From the NCBI RefSeq assembly GCF_002028425.1, contig NZ_CP020042.1, positions 5,431,560 through 5,495,559 on the forward strand: 64,000 bases of DNA. The letters are read 5' to 3'. Shown here one piece after another: positions 46,148 to 55,562 of this stretch; the first letter of the stretch is position 1; each line of letters begins with the position of its first letter. Both the position numbers and the translations under genes were made by a program. The notes under the pieces are model-generated. The model ran no database searches. It was not told the DNA's origin and saw only the letters and a list, made by a program, of their open reading frames with translations. Source of the stretch: Streptomyces katrae. GTDB taxonomy: Bacteria > Actinomycetota > Actinomycetes > Streptomycetales > Streptomycetaceae.

Positions 46148-49100
46148 CTAACGCTCCTGGTCATAGCTGTTACTTGACTGCTCGGAACCCGCGCTGCGTC
46201 CCTGCTGGACACCGCGGCGCAGGTTGCTCAACCTGCCGCGTACGTCCTCCGGGGCGCGGGAGACCTGGGGGCCGCCCTGCGGGGTCGTCTCCGCAGCGCC
46301 CTCGACCAGGTTGGCCTTGGGCACCCGCCGAGGGAGACCGGACGAGGTGACCCCGCCCGCCTTCGGCTCACGGAGCTTGCCCGCCTGCTGCCAGCGTTCG
46401 TCGTTCGCCGAACGCCAGCCCCCGCCGGCCGGCACGTCCTCCGGGGCCTCCTTCGGCGCAGCCGGCTGCTGCTGTCGCTGCGGCCGCTGCTCGAAGAGGG
46501 AACCGGTGGGCTCCGCTTCCTTCTGGCCCGAACCCCACTGCTGCTGGCTGCCACGTCGCGGCAGGCCCGCTCCGGTCATTGCGTGACCGGTGTCGGCAGC
46601 GGCGCCCGGACGGTCGAAGCCTACGCGGTCCACGGCCGGTTCGGGAGCGGCCGGGGGTTCCGATTCGGTCCCGTAGTCCTGCTGGTAGGACTCCGAGTAG
46701 GTGTTCTGCTCGGGCCATGCGGCCTGCGGTGACTGCTCAGCGTAACCGCCGTCGTACGCCTGCGCGGGCTGCTGGCCGTCCTGGTAGCCGACTTCCGGAT
46801 AAGCGTAGCCCTGCTCCGGGAACGCCTCGTACGACTGCTGCTGGGCCTGCTCCTCGTACGGGGTCTCGTAGCCCTGCGCGGAGGGCTGCTCGTACTCCTG
46901 GTACGGCTGGTACGCGTGCTCGGGCTGGGGTTCCGGATAGCCCTCGGAGTACTGCTGCTGCTCCTGCTGGGGCTCCTGCTCCTGCCCGAAGTTGAGCTGC
47001 GCCTCCAGGGCGGCCCGGCGCTCCTCGCGGCCCAGGGACCGCACCACCGGGTCGACCGGCTTCTGCTCGCCGCCCTGGCCGTTCTGGGCCTCGTAGCGGG
47101 AGTCGTCGAAGCCGAGTTCGGCGGCTGTGCGCAGCGGGGCGGCCTGCTGGGCCTGCTGCTCGGGGATGATCGAGGAGACGGTGAAGTCGTCGTCCGGGAT
47201 GCCCTCGCCACCGCCACCGTGGGTGATGGCGTCGGGGAGCATGACCAGCGAGGTGGTGCCGGCCTGCTCGCCCGAGGGGCGCAGCTGGACGCGGATGCTG
47301 TGGCGGTCCGCCAGCCGGCCGACCACGAACAGACCCATGCGCTGCGAGATCGCGGCGTCCACGGTCGGCGGGTTGGCCAGCTTGTGGTTGATGTCCGCGA
47401 AGTCCTCGGCGGTGAGACCGATGCCCTTGTCGTGGATCTCGATCATCACGCGGCCGTCGGGCAGACGCGTGGCGTTGACCCGGACCTTGGTCTGGGGGGA
47501 GGAGAACGTGGTGGCGTTCTCCAGCAGCTCGGCGAGCAGGTGCACGAGGTCGGTCACGGCCTGGCCGTGGATCTCGGCCTCGGAGACGCCCGACAGCTCG
47601 ATGCGCTCGTACTGCTCCACCTCGGAGGAGGCGGCGCGCAGGACGTCGACGAGGGGTACCGGCTGGTCCCAGCGGCGGCCCGGGTTCTCACCCGCGAGGA
47701 TGAGGAGGTTCTCGCCGTTGCGGCGCATACGGGTGGCCAGGTGGTCCAGGCGGAAGAGGTTCTCCAGCTGGTCCGGGTCGGCCTCGTTGTTCTCCAGGTC
47801 GGTGATGAGGGTCAGCTGGCCCTCGATCAGCGACTGGTTGCGCATGGAGAGGTTCGTGAAGATCGCGTTGACGTTGCCCCGCAGGAGGGCCTGCTCGGCG
47901 GCGAGCCGGACCGCTTCCCGGTGGACCTGGTCGAAGGCGCGGGCGACCTCGCCGATCTCGTCCTGGGAGTTGATCGGGATCGGCTCGACACGGGTGTCGA
48001 CCTTGCCCGGGTCGGTGCGCGAGAGCTGGTCGACGAGCATCGGCAGGCGCTGCTCGGCGACGTCGAAGGCGGAGGTGCGCAGGCGCAGCATCGCGCGGCT
48101 CATCTGGCGGGCCATCAGCGCGGCCAGGATGAAGGCCGCGAGGAGGGCCACGACCACGATGGCGCCGGTCAGGATGGCGTCGCGCTGGGCCTTGTCGGAG
48201 ACGGCGACGGTGTCCTTGACGGCCTTGTCGAGCAGCTCCTGCTCGACCTCGGCGTAGCCGTCGAACTTGGCGGTGGCGGCGGCCTGCCAGGCCTGCGGGG
48301 TCACGCCGATCAGGGCGAGCTTGGCGGGCTTGTCGCCGCCGGCTATCGCCTCGGTCATGCCGGTGAGGGCGGAGCCGTTGACCACGGGCGGGGCCTTGAA
48401 GGGCGTACCGGCCTGCTCGGCGGCCTGCTTGGCCTGGGCGAGCTTGGCGGCGCCCTCCTGGGACTTCTTGCCCATGACCTCCTGGAGCCGCTTGGTGTCC
48501 TCTTCGGTACCGGCGGCGACGTACTCGCCGGCCGCGATTTCCTCGAGGTAGGCGTAGGAGGAGAAGGCGACGAGCTGGGCCTTGCGGACGTTCTCGTCCT
48601 CGTTCGGGCGGACCAGCAGGTGCGTGCCGATGGAGCGCTGCAGCGAGTTGGCCGCCTTGGCCAGCTCGACCGCGTAGACCATGCGGCCGTAACTGGTGAC
48701 GTTCCCGGTGCCCAGGCCCAGTTCGTTGGAGAACTGCATCAGGTAGTGCTGGACCAGCACGTAGCCCTCTTCGGTCGGCACGGGGCCGGCCGCGGAGGGG
48801 AGGTTCTTCTTGGTGGTCTCCGGGACGGCGTAGGCCGTCTTGCGGACCTGCTCCAGCTTCGGCTCCTCCCGGCGGAAGAGTTCGAGGCGGCGCTCCAGGC
48901 CCTGCTTCTTCGGCATGTCCTTGACGGCGGCGGCGAACTTGGCCTTGGCCGCGTCGGTGGCCGCGTAGGCCTTCGTCACGGCCTCGTTGCCGCGGTCGTT
49001 CTTGAGCAGCGGCTCGGCGCTGAGGTCACGCTCGTTGAGGAGGGCCTGGCCGTATTCGGCGGCCGCCTGGACGATGCGGACCGTCTTCTCCGCGTCCTTC

Positions 49101-49351
49101 GCCTCGTTCCAGGTGTCGATCGAGCCCTTCACCTGGAAGCCGCCCATGACCAGTCCGACGAGGACGGGCACGAGCAGGATGGCGTTCAGACGCGTCGGCA
49201 CACGCCAGTTGCGGGGCGAGAGCTTGCTCGTGCTGCCGCCGCCCGCCGGTGGTTCCACGGGCACGTCGACGGGCGACATGGCCGCGCGCGGCGGCGGGGT
49301 GAAGTTGCCCCGAGCGGGTTCAACCGCGGGACTCGAGTTGCTTCGCCTCAC
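46148..49351 (-). CDS. cvnA2: conservon sensor histidine kinase-like protein CvnA, copy 2
   Basis: A 1067-residue membrane sensor. Order: short cytoplasmic N-terminus; membrane helix at about 56-73; an extracellular nitrate/nitrite-sensing-like (NIT) helical domain; second helix (AILTGAIVVVALLAAFILAA); HAMP; dimerisation helices; and a HATPase_c domain with the N box (LLAELLENATTFSSPQ) and G1 box (DKGIGL). I do not see a conventional phospho-accepting His motif, as is usual for CvnA. From about residue 770 the tail is Gln/Glu/Tyr-rich and disordered. GTG at 49351 starts it. It is the first gene of conservon 2. Confidence 0.92.
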   Translation of the reverse strand: MRRSNSSPAVEPARGNFTPPPRAAMSPVDVPVEPPAGGGSTSKLSPRNWRVPTRLNAILLVPVLVGLVMGGFQVKGSIDTWNEAKDAEKTVRIVQAAAEYGQALLNERDLSAEPLLKNDRGNEAVTKAYAATDAAKAKFAAAVKDMPKKQGLERRLELFRREEPKLEQVRKTAYAVPETTKKNLPSAAGPVPTEEGYVLVQHYLMQFSNELGLGTGNVTSYGRMVYAVELAKAANSLQRSIGTHLLVRPNEDENVRKAQLVAFSSYAYLEEIAAGEYVAAGTEEDTKRLQEVMGKKSQEGAAKLAQAKQAAEQAGTPFKAPPVVNGSALTGMTEAIAGGDKPAKLALIGVTPQAWQAAATAKFDGYAEVEQELLDKAVKDTVAVSDKAQRDAILTGAIVVVALLAAFILAALMARQMSRAMLRLRTSAFDVAEQRLPMLVDQLSRTDPGKVDTRVEPIPINSQDEIGEVARAFDQVHREAVRLAAEQALLRGNVNAIFTNLSMRNQSLIEGQLTLITDLENNEADPDQLENLFRLDHLATRMRRNGENLLILAGENPGRRWDQPVPLVDVLRAASSEVEQYERIELSGVSEAEIHGQAVTDLVHLLAELLENATTFSSPQTKVRVNATRLPDGRVMIEIHDKGIGLTAEDFADINHKLANPPTVDAAISQRMGLFVVGRLADRHSIRVQLRPSGEQAGTTSLVMLPDAITHGGGGEGIPDDDFTVSSIIPEQQAQQAAPLRTAAELGFDDSRYEAQNGQGGEQKPVDPVVRSLGREERRAALEAQLNFGQEQEPQQEQQQYSEGYPEPQPEHAYQPYQEYEQPSAQGYETPYEEQAQQQSYEAFPEQGYAYPEVGYQDGQQPAQAYDGGYAEQSPQAAWPEQNTYSESYQQDYGTESEPPAAPEPAVDRVGFDRPGAAADTGHAMTGAGLPRRGSQQQWGSGQKEAEPTGSLFEQRPQRQQQPAAPKEAPEDVPAGGGWRSANDERWQQAGKLREPKAGGVTSSGLPRRVPKANLVEGAAETTPQGGPQVSRAPEDVRGRLSNLRRGVQQGRSAGSEQSSNSYDQER

Positions 49352-49392
49352 TCGACCAACAACCTCTCGGCGGTGCTACTAGCTAGTTCGTT

Positions 49393-49445
49393 GAATTCCA
49401 GCACGATGAAGCGCAGTGTTCCAAACAGTTGGAATCGGCCATTCC
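49393..49445 (-). promoter_or_regulatory. cvnA2 promoter region with repeated ATTCCA-type half-sites
   Basis: Four related half-sites lie 42-94 bases before cvnA2: GAATTCC (49393-49399), TTCCAA (49419-49424), TTGGAAT (49429-49435) and ATTCC (49441-49445). TTCCAA-ACAG-TTGGAA and GGAAT-CGGCC-ATTCC are overlapping perfect inverted repeats. GAATTCCAGCAC (49393-49404) occurs again upstream of cvnA1 (55164-55175). This suggests regulator binding; no regulator is known. Confidence 0.5.
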
Positions 49446-49586
49446 ACGAGCCTTACGTCCCACATAAACCGGACATAAAGAGCGAGCTGCGGCAAAAACG
49501 GGGCCAGTTGTGCGCACAGTGGCACCGGGCGAACGCACGCCGTGTCCGGCCGAGGGCAATTCTCTGTCGAAACGTTATGAACACCA

Positions 49587-49620
49587 GAGGCGGGCCGTGT
49601 TCTATGACACAGCCCGCCTC
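49587..49620 (-). terminator. terminator of the conservon 1 operon
   Basis: GAGGCGGGC (49587-49595) pairs with GCCCGCCTC (49612-49620), and GTGT with ACAC inside, with one C-A mismatch, 25 bases beyond the cvnD1 stop. It separates conservon 1 from the cvnA2 promoter. Confidence 0.75.
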
Positions 49621-49644
49621 CGCGAATTCGCCTCGTAACGGCTG

Positions 49645-50226
49645 CTACTTGAGCCGTGCCATGAGGGCGTGTTCGACGAGGGTGATGAGTGCGCTCTTGG
49701 CGTCGCCGCGGTGGCGGGCGTCGGTGGTGATGATGGGGGCGTCGGGGCCGATCTGGAGGGCTTCGCGGACTTCTTCGGGGGTGTAGGGCTGGTGTCCGTC
49801 GAAGCCGTTGAGGGCGATGACGAAGGGCAGGCCGCTGTTTTCGAAGTAGTCGACGGCGGGGAAGCAGTCGGCGAGGCGTCGGGTGTCGACGAGGACGACG
49901 GCGCCGATGGCGCCGCGGACGAGGTCGTCCCACATGAACCAGAAGCGGTCCTGTCCGGGGGTACCGAAGAGGTACAGGATCAGGTCCTGGTCCAGGGTGA
50001 TGCGGCCGAAGTCCATGGCGACCGTGGTGGTCGTCTTGTCACCGGTGTGGGTGAGGTCGTCGATGCCGGCCGAGGCGCTGGTCATGACGGCTTCGGTGCG
50101 CAGGGGGTTGATCTCGGAGACCGCGCCGACGAACGTGGTCTTGCCCACGCCGAAGCCGCCCGCCACCACGATCTTCGCGGAGGTGGTGGAGCGAGCGGCA
50201 CCGCCGTTAGAGCTTGCGAAGTCCAC
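49645..50226 (-). CDS. cvnD1: conservon Ras-like GTPase CvnD, copy 1
   Basis: A 193-residue GTPase identical in sequence to CvnD2 except for the last residue (Lys for Arg), with GGFGVGKTTF as P-loop and GTPGQD in the switch region. In the DNA only a handful of bases differ over 580, including one near 49689 and two near 50197-50200. It overlaps cvnC1 by 20 bases, as in the other conservon. The two GTPases should be functionally interchangeable, so specificity between the two systems must come from the other components. Confidence 0.92.
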   Translation of the reverse strand: MDFASSNGGAARSTTSAKIVVAGGFGVGKTTFVGAVSEINPLRTEAVMTSASAGIDDLTHTGDKTTTTVAMDFGRITLDQDLILYLFGTPGQDRFWFMWDDLVRGAIGAVVLVDTRRLADCFPAVDYFENSGLPFVIALNGFDGHQPYTPEEVREALQIGPDAPIITTDARHRGDAKSALITLVEHALMARLK

Positions 50227-50599
50227 TGAGCACCCTTTCGAGCAGCGTTACGTCCGGCGTTCCGCCGGCCTCTCCATTGCCCGGCTGGTGGATCGCCACC
50301 ATGCCGGCCTCCGCCAGGTCGGCGACGAGGATGCGGGCCACACCGAGCGGCATCGACAGCAGCGCGGAGACCTCGGCGACCGACTTCACCTCGCGGCACA
50401 GGGTGCAGATGCGCTGGTGCTCCGGCAGCAGGCCGGACAGGTGCATCGGGTCGGCCGTCGTGCTGACCAGCGCCTCGATGGCGAGCTGGTAGCGGGGCCG
50501 GGTCCGGCCGCCGGTCATCGCGTACGGACGTACCAGCGGCTGGTCGCCTTCCGAGTACGAGTCTTCGTACGCATCGGGGTAGGCGGGGGGCGGGGTCAT
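50207..50599 (-). CDS. cvnC1: conservon DUF742 protein CvnC, copy 1
   Basis: A 130-residue DUF742 protein. Its domain (VRPYAMTGGRTRPRYQLAIE... EVSALLSMPLGVARILVADL) is close to CvnC2, but the N-terminus is short and acidic (MTPPPAYPDAYEDSYSEGDQ) instead of Gln/Pro-rich. ATG at 50599 has GGAGGATCA just before it. It precedes cvnD1 with a 20-base overlap. Confidence 0.92.
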   Translation of the reverse strand: MTPPPAYPDAYEDSYSEGDQPLVRPYAMTGGRTRPRYQLAIEALVSTTADPMHLSGLLPEHQRICTLCREVKSVAEVSALLSMPLGVARILVADLAEAGMVAIHQPGNGEAGGTPDVTLLERVLSGLRKL

Positions 50600-50750
50600 T
50601 GATCCTCCGGGCTGGACAGCAGTGGTCAGCGTGCCGTCTGACGGGGCGGCCGGTGGGGGGACGTGATGACGGCCTTCGGGGGTACTGGGGTTCCGGGATG
50701 GCGCTCCCGGTCCCCCCGGCCGGAAGTACCGTCCGGCCGGGAGGAGGGTG

Positions 50751-51173
50751 TCAGGTGAGCAGGCTTCCCTGGAGCTCCGCGCGCAGGTCCGGGGTGAGGA
50801 CGTTGCCGGCGCGGTCCACGAGGAGGGCCATCTCGTAGCCGACGAGGCCGATGTCGCACTCGGGGTGCGCCAGGACGGCCAGCGAGGAACCGTCGGAGAC
50901 GGACATGAGGAAGAGGAATCCCCGGTCCATCTCCACCACGGTCTGGTTGACGGCGCCGCCCTCGAAGATGCGGGAGGCCCCGGCGGTCAGCGAGGTCAGA
51001 CCGGAGGCCACGGCCGCCAGCTGGTCGGCGCGGTCACGGGGGAAACCTTCGGACATCGCCAGAAGGAGTCCGTCGGCGGAGACCACCACGGTGTGGGACA
51101 CCCCGGGGGTGTGGTCCACGAAGTTGGTGATCAACCAGTTCAGGTTCTGTGCCGCCTGGCTCATCGAGCTCAA
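50751..51173 (-). CDS. cvnB1: conservon roadblock/LC7 protein CvnB, copy 1
   Basis: A 140-residue roadblock/LC7 protein nearly identical to CvnB2 (visible changes include NTPG to HTPG, SDGF to SEGF and a final Thr). A TTG start at 51173, with GGAGC six bases before it and directly after the cvnA1 stop, matches the GTG start of cvnB2; ATG at 51164 is the alternative. The 151-base gap to cvnC1 is longer than in a tight operon. Confidence 0.92.
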   Translation of the reverse strand: MSSMSQAAQNLNWLITNFVDHTPGVSHTVVVSADGLLLAMSEGFPRDRADQLAAVASGLTSLTAGASRIFEGGAVNQTVVEMDRGFLFLMSVSDGSSLAVLAHPECDIGLVGYEMALLVDRAGNVLTPDLRAELQGSLLT

Positions 51174-54100
51174 CTATCGCTCCTGCTGGTAGGTGGGGTC
51201 GATGTGGTAACTGCCGGTCGCGGGGCCGGAGCCGCCGGCCTGCCGTCCCTGCTGGATACCGCGTCGGAGGTTGGTGAGACGGCCGCGCACGTCGTCCGGG
51301 GCGCGCGACACCTGCGGCCCGGCCGGGGCCTCGGCCTGCTGCTGTGCGGTACCGGCGACGAGGTTGGCCCGCGGCACCCGACGGGGGAGCCCCGAAGTGG
51401 TGATCCCGCCGGCCGCGGGCTGGCGCACGCGTTCGGCCTGGCGCATCAGCTCGTCGTTGGGGGAGGTCCGCCAGCTGACCGTCGGCGTGCTGCCGGTGAC
51501 CGCCGTGGCGGGCTCGGCCGCGAGCTCCTGTCCCCGCTGCGGCAGCGGCTGCTGCTGGGGCTGCTGCGGGACGGCCGGCGCCTGACCGGCGGACGGACCG
51601 CCGTTCTGGCCGGACCAGTTCGACTCCAGCGTATCGAAGATCGGACTGCGCAGGTCACCACCGGACTGGGCCGGGGCCGGGGGCAGCGCCTCCGGCTGGT
51701 ACGCCTGCGGGAGCTGCGGGGCCTCGGGACGCGGCGCCGGCATCGGCGCGGGAGCGTAGCCGCCGGGCTGCCGGCCCTGGCCCTGCTGGTCCGCGTACCC
51801 GCCGACACCGGGGCCGCCCGGGCGGGCGAACTGGCCCGTGGAGGAGGGGTCGAGGGAGCCGCCCGGCTGCGGGCGCTCGAACTGCCCGGTGGCGGACGGG
51901 TCCTGGGGACCGCGCAGGCCGGGGCGCTCGAACTGGCCCGTCGTGGACGGGTCCTGGGGACGGCGTACGTCGGGGCGCTCGAACTGGCCGGTCGTGGAGT
52001 TGCCGGCCGGCGGGTACGGGGCGTTGCCCGGCATCTGGTCCAGGGCGGGGCGGGCGAACTCCGCCGTCGAACCGGGGCCCGACAGCTCGTCGTGGCCGCG
52101 CGGGGCCTCCTGCCCGGCCTGCCCGGCACCCCAGCTGGTGCCCTGGGGCATCCCGGCGGCCGGACCGCCCGGGCTCGGGAGCTCCGGCCGCCCCGCGGCG
52201 CCGCCCTGCGGCGGAAGCTGCGGACGCCGGCGCTTGACGGGGGCACCGGGGCCGCCCTGCTGCTGCGGGGCCTGCCCGGGCTGCGGGCCGGAGCCCGGAC
52301 CGCCCTGGGGCGGCTGCGGACGCTCGAAGCCGCTGCCCTGGGGCGGGAAGACACCCGGGCCGGAGGCCTGGGGCACGCCCGCGGGACGGGCCTGCGGACC
52401 GCTGAAGAGGTTGTTGTCCCGGCCGGCCGGAGCACCGGCGGGGCCGCCCTGGCCGCGGCCGGGCTGCGGAGCACCACCGCCGAAGCCGCCCTGGCCCTGC
52501 CCCGTCGGAGCGGCGGGGCCGCCCTGCGGACGGGGACCCTGGCCCTGCGGCCGCTGCTGCGGAGCGCCGGCGGGGCCGCCCTGGCCGGGCAGCGCGGGAC
52601 GCTGCCCGCCGCCGACCTGGCCGCGCTGCTGGCCCGCACCCACGGGGGGACGCGCACCGGTGCCGGGGACCTGACCCTGGGCGCCGGGGGCACCCTGGCC
52701 GCCCGGGGCACCGGCCTGGCCGCCCTGGCCCGCCGCCGGACCCGGCTTCTTGCCGCCCTGGGCGACGTCCACCGGGAGCATGACGAGCGCGGTCGTACCG
52801 CCCGAGTCGGACGGGCGCAGCTGGATGCGGATGCCGTGTCGCAGGGACAGGCGGCCGACCACGAACAGGCCCATGCGGCGGGAGACGGAGACGTCCACGG
52901 TCGGCGGCGACGCGAGCCGCTCGTTGATCGCGGCGAGGTCCTCGGGGGACAGGCCGATACCGGTGTCGTGGATCTCGACGAGCACGCGGCCGTCGGGCAG
53001 CGCGTGACCGGTGACCTTGACCTTGGTCTGCGGGGAGGAGAACGAGGTGGCGTTCTCCAGCAGCTCGGCGAGGAGGTGCACGAGGTCGTTGACGACGCGG
53101 CCGGCGACATCGGTGCCGGGCACCGCCGCCAGCTCGATGCGCTCGTACTGCTCCACCTCGGACGCGGCGGCGCGGAGCACGTCGACGAGCGGGACGGGGC
53201 GGGTCCACCGGCGGCCCGGCTCCTCACCCGCGAGGACGAGGAGGTTCTCACCGTTACGCCGCATTCGGGTGGCGAGGTGGTCGAGCTTGAAGAGCGAGGA
53301 GAGCTGGTCCGGGTCGGCCTCGCGCGACTCCAGTTCGGAGATGAGCGACAGCTGACGCTGGATGAGGCCCTGGGAGCGGCGCGAGAGGTTGGTGAACATC
53401 GCGTTGACGTTGCCCCGGAGGAGGGCCTGCTCGGCGGCGAGGCGGACGGCCTCGCGGTGCACGTCGTCGAAGGCCGCGGCCACCTGGCCGATCTCGTCGC
53501 GGGTGTGCAGGCCGACCGACTCCACGGAGGTGTCGACCTCCTGCGGGTCCGACTCCGAGAGCTGCTTGACGAGCTCGGGCAGACGGTCCTGGGCGACGCG
53601 CGTCGCGGTGTCCTGGAGGCGGCGCAGCGAGCGGATCATGGACCGGGCCATGACGAAGGCGCCGACGAGGGAGACACCGAGGACGAGGAGGATCAGGGCA
53701 CCGTTGATGATGGCGTCCTGCTGCGACTCGTTCTTGAGCTCGCGGGCCTTCTGCTCCATGTCCTCGAGCAGGGTCAGCTCGATGACCTTCATGGCCTGGA
53801 GCTTGGTGTCGTCCGCGTCGTACCAGTCCATCCAGGACCGGTTCTTCTCCTTGAGGAACTGTCCCTGGGTGCTCAGTACGCGGCGGGCGTAGTGGTCGGC
53901 GCTGCCGATCTCGGTGTTGCCGTCGCCGAGCGCCGCGAGGAGTTCCTCGGGCTTGCCCTGGTAGACGAGTTCGAAGGTCTTCTTCGCCTGGCTCTCGCCG
54001 CGGAGCGCGGAGAGGCCGTAGAGGCGGTCGTTCTCGTCCAGCTTGCCGGGCTTGTCGCTGCTCTCCAGGAGGGAGGCGGCGATGACGGCGCGCTGGATGG

Positions 54101-54983
54101 AGGCGTACTCCTTGGCGGAGGAGAAGGCGGCCAGGGCGCGGGTGCGCTTGATCATCTCCGGGTTGGAGGTGGCCTGGGCCATGTCCTGCGACAGCGAGAG
54201 CAGCGAGACGATCAGCGCGTTGTACTCGGTGACCGTCTGCTGGGCGCCGTTCATGTACGCCTTTTTGCGGATGTCCTCGATGCCGGTGAGCTGGCGGCCG
54301 ATCTGCAGGATGTTGTTGCGGATCGACTTGAGGGTCTCGTCCTTGTCCTCCGCGCTGTCGACCTTGTCGGTCGCGGCGGCGAAGGCCTTGGCGGCGGCGT
54401 CGGTCTGGTCGCGCACACCCTGGACGAGGCTGTTGGCCTTGCCGTCCTTGGTGATCGACATCGGACCGGCCGACTTGTCCCGCTCCTCCTGGAGCATGGC
54501 GGCCAGGTTGGTGGCCTGCCGGGTCATCGTCGTCAGCAGCTGCATGTGCTCCAGCTGGGCGATGTCGTTGAGCGAGTCGTTGATGCGGAAGCCACCGAGG
54601 GTGGTGGCCGCGACGACGGGCAGGGTCAGCAGCGACACCAGTCGCGTGCTGATGCGCCAGTTCTGCATCGCGAGGCGGGAGCCCGAGCTGGGGGCCTTGG
54701 GTATCGCCTCGTCCTGCTCGACGGTCTCGGCCTTGGCCTTGCCCTTGGAGCGCGCGGCCTTCGGGGCCTTGGGGGCCTTTCCGGACTTCCCGCGGCCCTT
54801 GGCCTTGCCCGAGGGGGAGGAGCCGGGCCCCGCCCCTTCGAGTGCCGGGCCGCGGCCCGGGGCGTGCTGGGGCGAGGCGCCACGGTCGGTCCCGCCGGGC
54901 GGTTCCTGCTCCGCCGCAGCTTCCCCTCGGCCCTGAAGGGCCTGGGGAGACCCCTTGCCATCCCTCTTGAATCGTCCCTGCAC
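51174..54983 (-). CDS. cvnA1: conservon sensor histidine kinase-like protein CvnA, copy 1
   Basis: A 1269-residue sensor built like CvnA2 but larger. The N-terminus is lysine-rich (GKAKGRGKSGKAPKAPKAA), then a membrane helix (VSLLTLPVVAATTLGGF), a NIT-like extracellular domain, a second helix (AIINGALILLVLGVSLVGAF), HAMP, and HATPase_c with LLAELLENATSFSSPQ and DTGIGL. The last 480 or so residues are Pro/Gly/Gln-rich and include a 17-residue tandem repeat with TGQFERP. GTG at 54983 (VQGRFKRDGKGS) is chosen; the frame continues upstream but with shadow-like composition. It is the first gene of conservon 1. Confidence 0.92.
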   Translation of the reverse strand: MQGRFKRDGKGSPQALQGRGEAAAEQEPPGGTDRGASPQHAPGRGPALEGAGPGSSPSGKAKGRGKSGKAPKAPKAARSKGKAKAETVEQDEAIPKAPSSGSRLAMQNWRISTRLVSLLTLPVVAATTLGGFRINDSLNDIAQLEHMQLLTTMTRQATNLAAMLQEERDKSAGPMSITKDGKANSLVQGVRDQTDAAAKAFAAATDKVDSAEDKDETLKSIRNNILQIGRQLTGIEDIRKKAYMNGAQQTVTEYNALIVSLLSLSQDMAQATSNPEMIKRTRALAAFSSAKEYASIQRAVIAASLLESSDKPGKLDENDRLYGLSALRGESQAKKTFELVYQGKPEELLAALGDGNTEIGSADHYARRVLSTQGQFLKEKNRSWMDWYDADDTKLQAMKVIELTLLEDMEQKARELKNESQQDAIINGALILLVLGVSLVGAFVMARSMIRSLRRLQDTATRVAQDRLPELVKQLSESDPQEVDTSVESVGLHTRDEIGQVAAAFDDVHREAVRLAAEQALLRGNVNAMFTNLSRRSQGLIQRQLSLISELESREADPDQLSSLFKLDHLATRMRRNGENLLVLAGEEPGRRWTRPVPLVDVLRAAASEVEQYERIELAAVPGTDVAGRVVNDLVHLLAELLENATSFSSPQTKVKVTGHALPDGRVLVEIHDTGIGLSPEDLAAINERLASPPTVDVSVSRRMGLFVVGRLSLRHGIRIQLRPSDSGGTTALVMLPVDVAQGGKKPGPAAGQGGQAGAPGGQGAPGAQGQVPGTGARPPVGAGQQRGQVGGGQRPALPGQGGPAGAPQQRPQGQGPRPQGGPAAPTGQGQGGFGGGAPQPGRGQGGPAGAPAGRDNNLFSGPQARPAGVPQASGPGVFPPQGSGFERPQPPQGGPGSGPQPGQAPQQQGGPGAPVKRRRPQLPPQGGAAGRPELPSPGGPAAGMPQGTSWGAGQAGQEAPRGHDELSGPGSTAEFARPALDQMPGNAPYPPAGNSTTGQFERPDVRRPQDPSTTGQFERPGLRGPQDPSATGQFERPQPGGSLDPSSTGQFARPGGPGVGGYADQQGQGRQPGGYAPAPMPAPRPEAPQLPQAYQPEALPPAPAQSGGDLRSPIFDTLESNWSGQNGGPSAGQAPAVPQQPQQQPLPQRGQELAAEPATAVTGSTPTVSWRTSPNDELMRQAERVRQPAAGGITTSGLPRRVPRANLVAGTAQQQAEAPAGPQVSRAPDDVRGRLTNLRRGIQQGRQAGGSGPATGSYHIDPTYQQER
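51816..51995 (-). repeat. 51-base tandem repeat in cvnA1 coding a TGQFERP motif
   Basis: Three full units and a part of a 17-residue repeat: TTGQFERPDVRRPQDPS, TTGQFERPGLRGPQDPS, ATGQFERPQPGGSLDPS and STGQFARPGG. The motif TGQFxRP is the most conserved part. A more distant copy (STAEFARPAL) lies about 20 residues before. Units are likely disordered and could bind a partner or be phosphorylated on Thr. Confidence 0.85.
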
Positions 54984-55562
54984 TAGCGTCGCAACCTCTG
55001 GACCAGGCGCCCCGCCGGATGAGCGGCGGAACGGTGTCGAGTCGTGGGGCACTGACGGCCCCATGGTGGTCGTCGGTGACCGGCGCGTCTCCCTGTCGAT
55101 GCCACCGCGCTCGGCGCTCTCTTGCGCCACCTGCGCGCCGGCTGATACCCGCGGCGGTCTCGCGAATTCCAGCACAGTGGGGGATCTCCAACAAGGTGCG
55201 CGTGTCGCCCCGGCGAGCCGGTCACGGCTTGTGACAGCCGGGCTACGGGACGTGGAAGTCCAATGCGGATCAATCGGACTTACGCCAATCAAAGCTCGCG
55301 TCCGGCAAGGTGTCCCAGTCGAGATGATCAGGAGCGGAATGGCGCATTCAGTGGCGCAATGTCCGTTTCGTGAACGTCGGTTGACTGTCAGTTATGTCCA
55401 TATTGCCCGCTCGCTGGTGAGCAAACTCACACGGCTGTGGCTATTACCAACCGGTTCACTCGGGGATTCGGATGTTTAGCCTTGCCTGTTAAAGGGTTGG
55501 CGCCACATCCGGCGCAGCAGTCGACCCACACCCCACCAGCGAGCCGAGGGCCCGAAACTCCG
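54984..55562 (+). other. 579-base divergent intergenic region upstream of cvnA1
   Basis: It must hold the cvnA1 promoter (minus strand) and that of the small gene at 55563. It contains GAATTCCAGCAC (55164-55175), shared with the cvnA2 promoter, and a GTGAG-CAAA-CTCAC repeat at 55417-55430. It is noticeably less GC-rich after 55260 than its neighbours. An extended frame from GTG 55437 into the small gene exists but uses a TTA codon and lacks a ribosome binding site, so it is not called. Confidence 0.5.
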
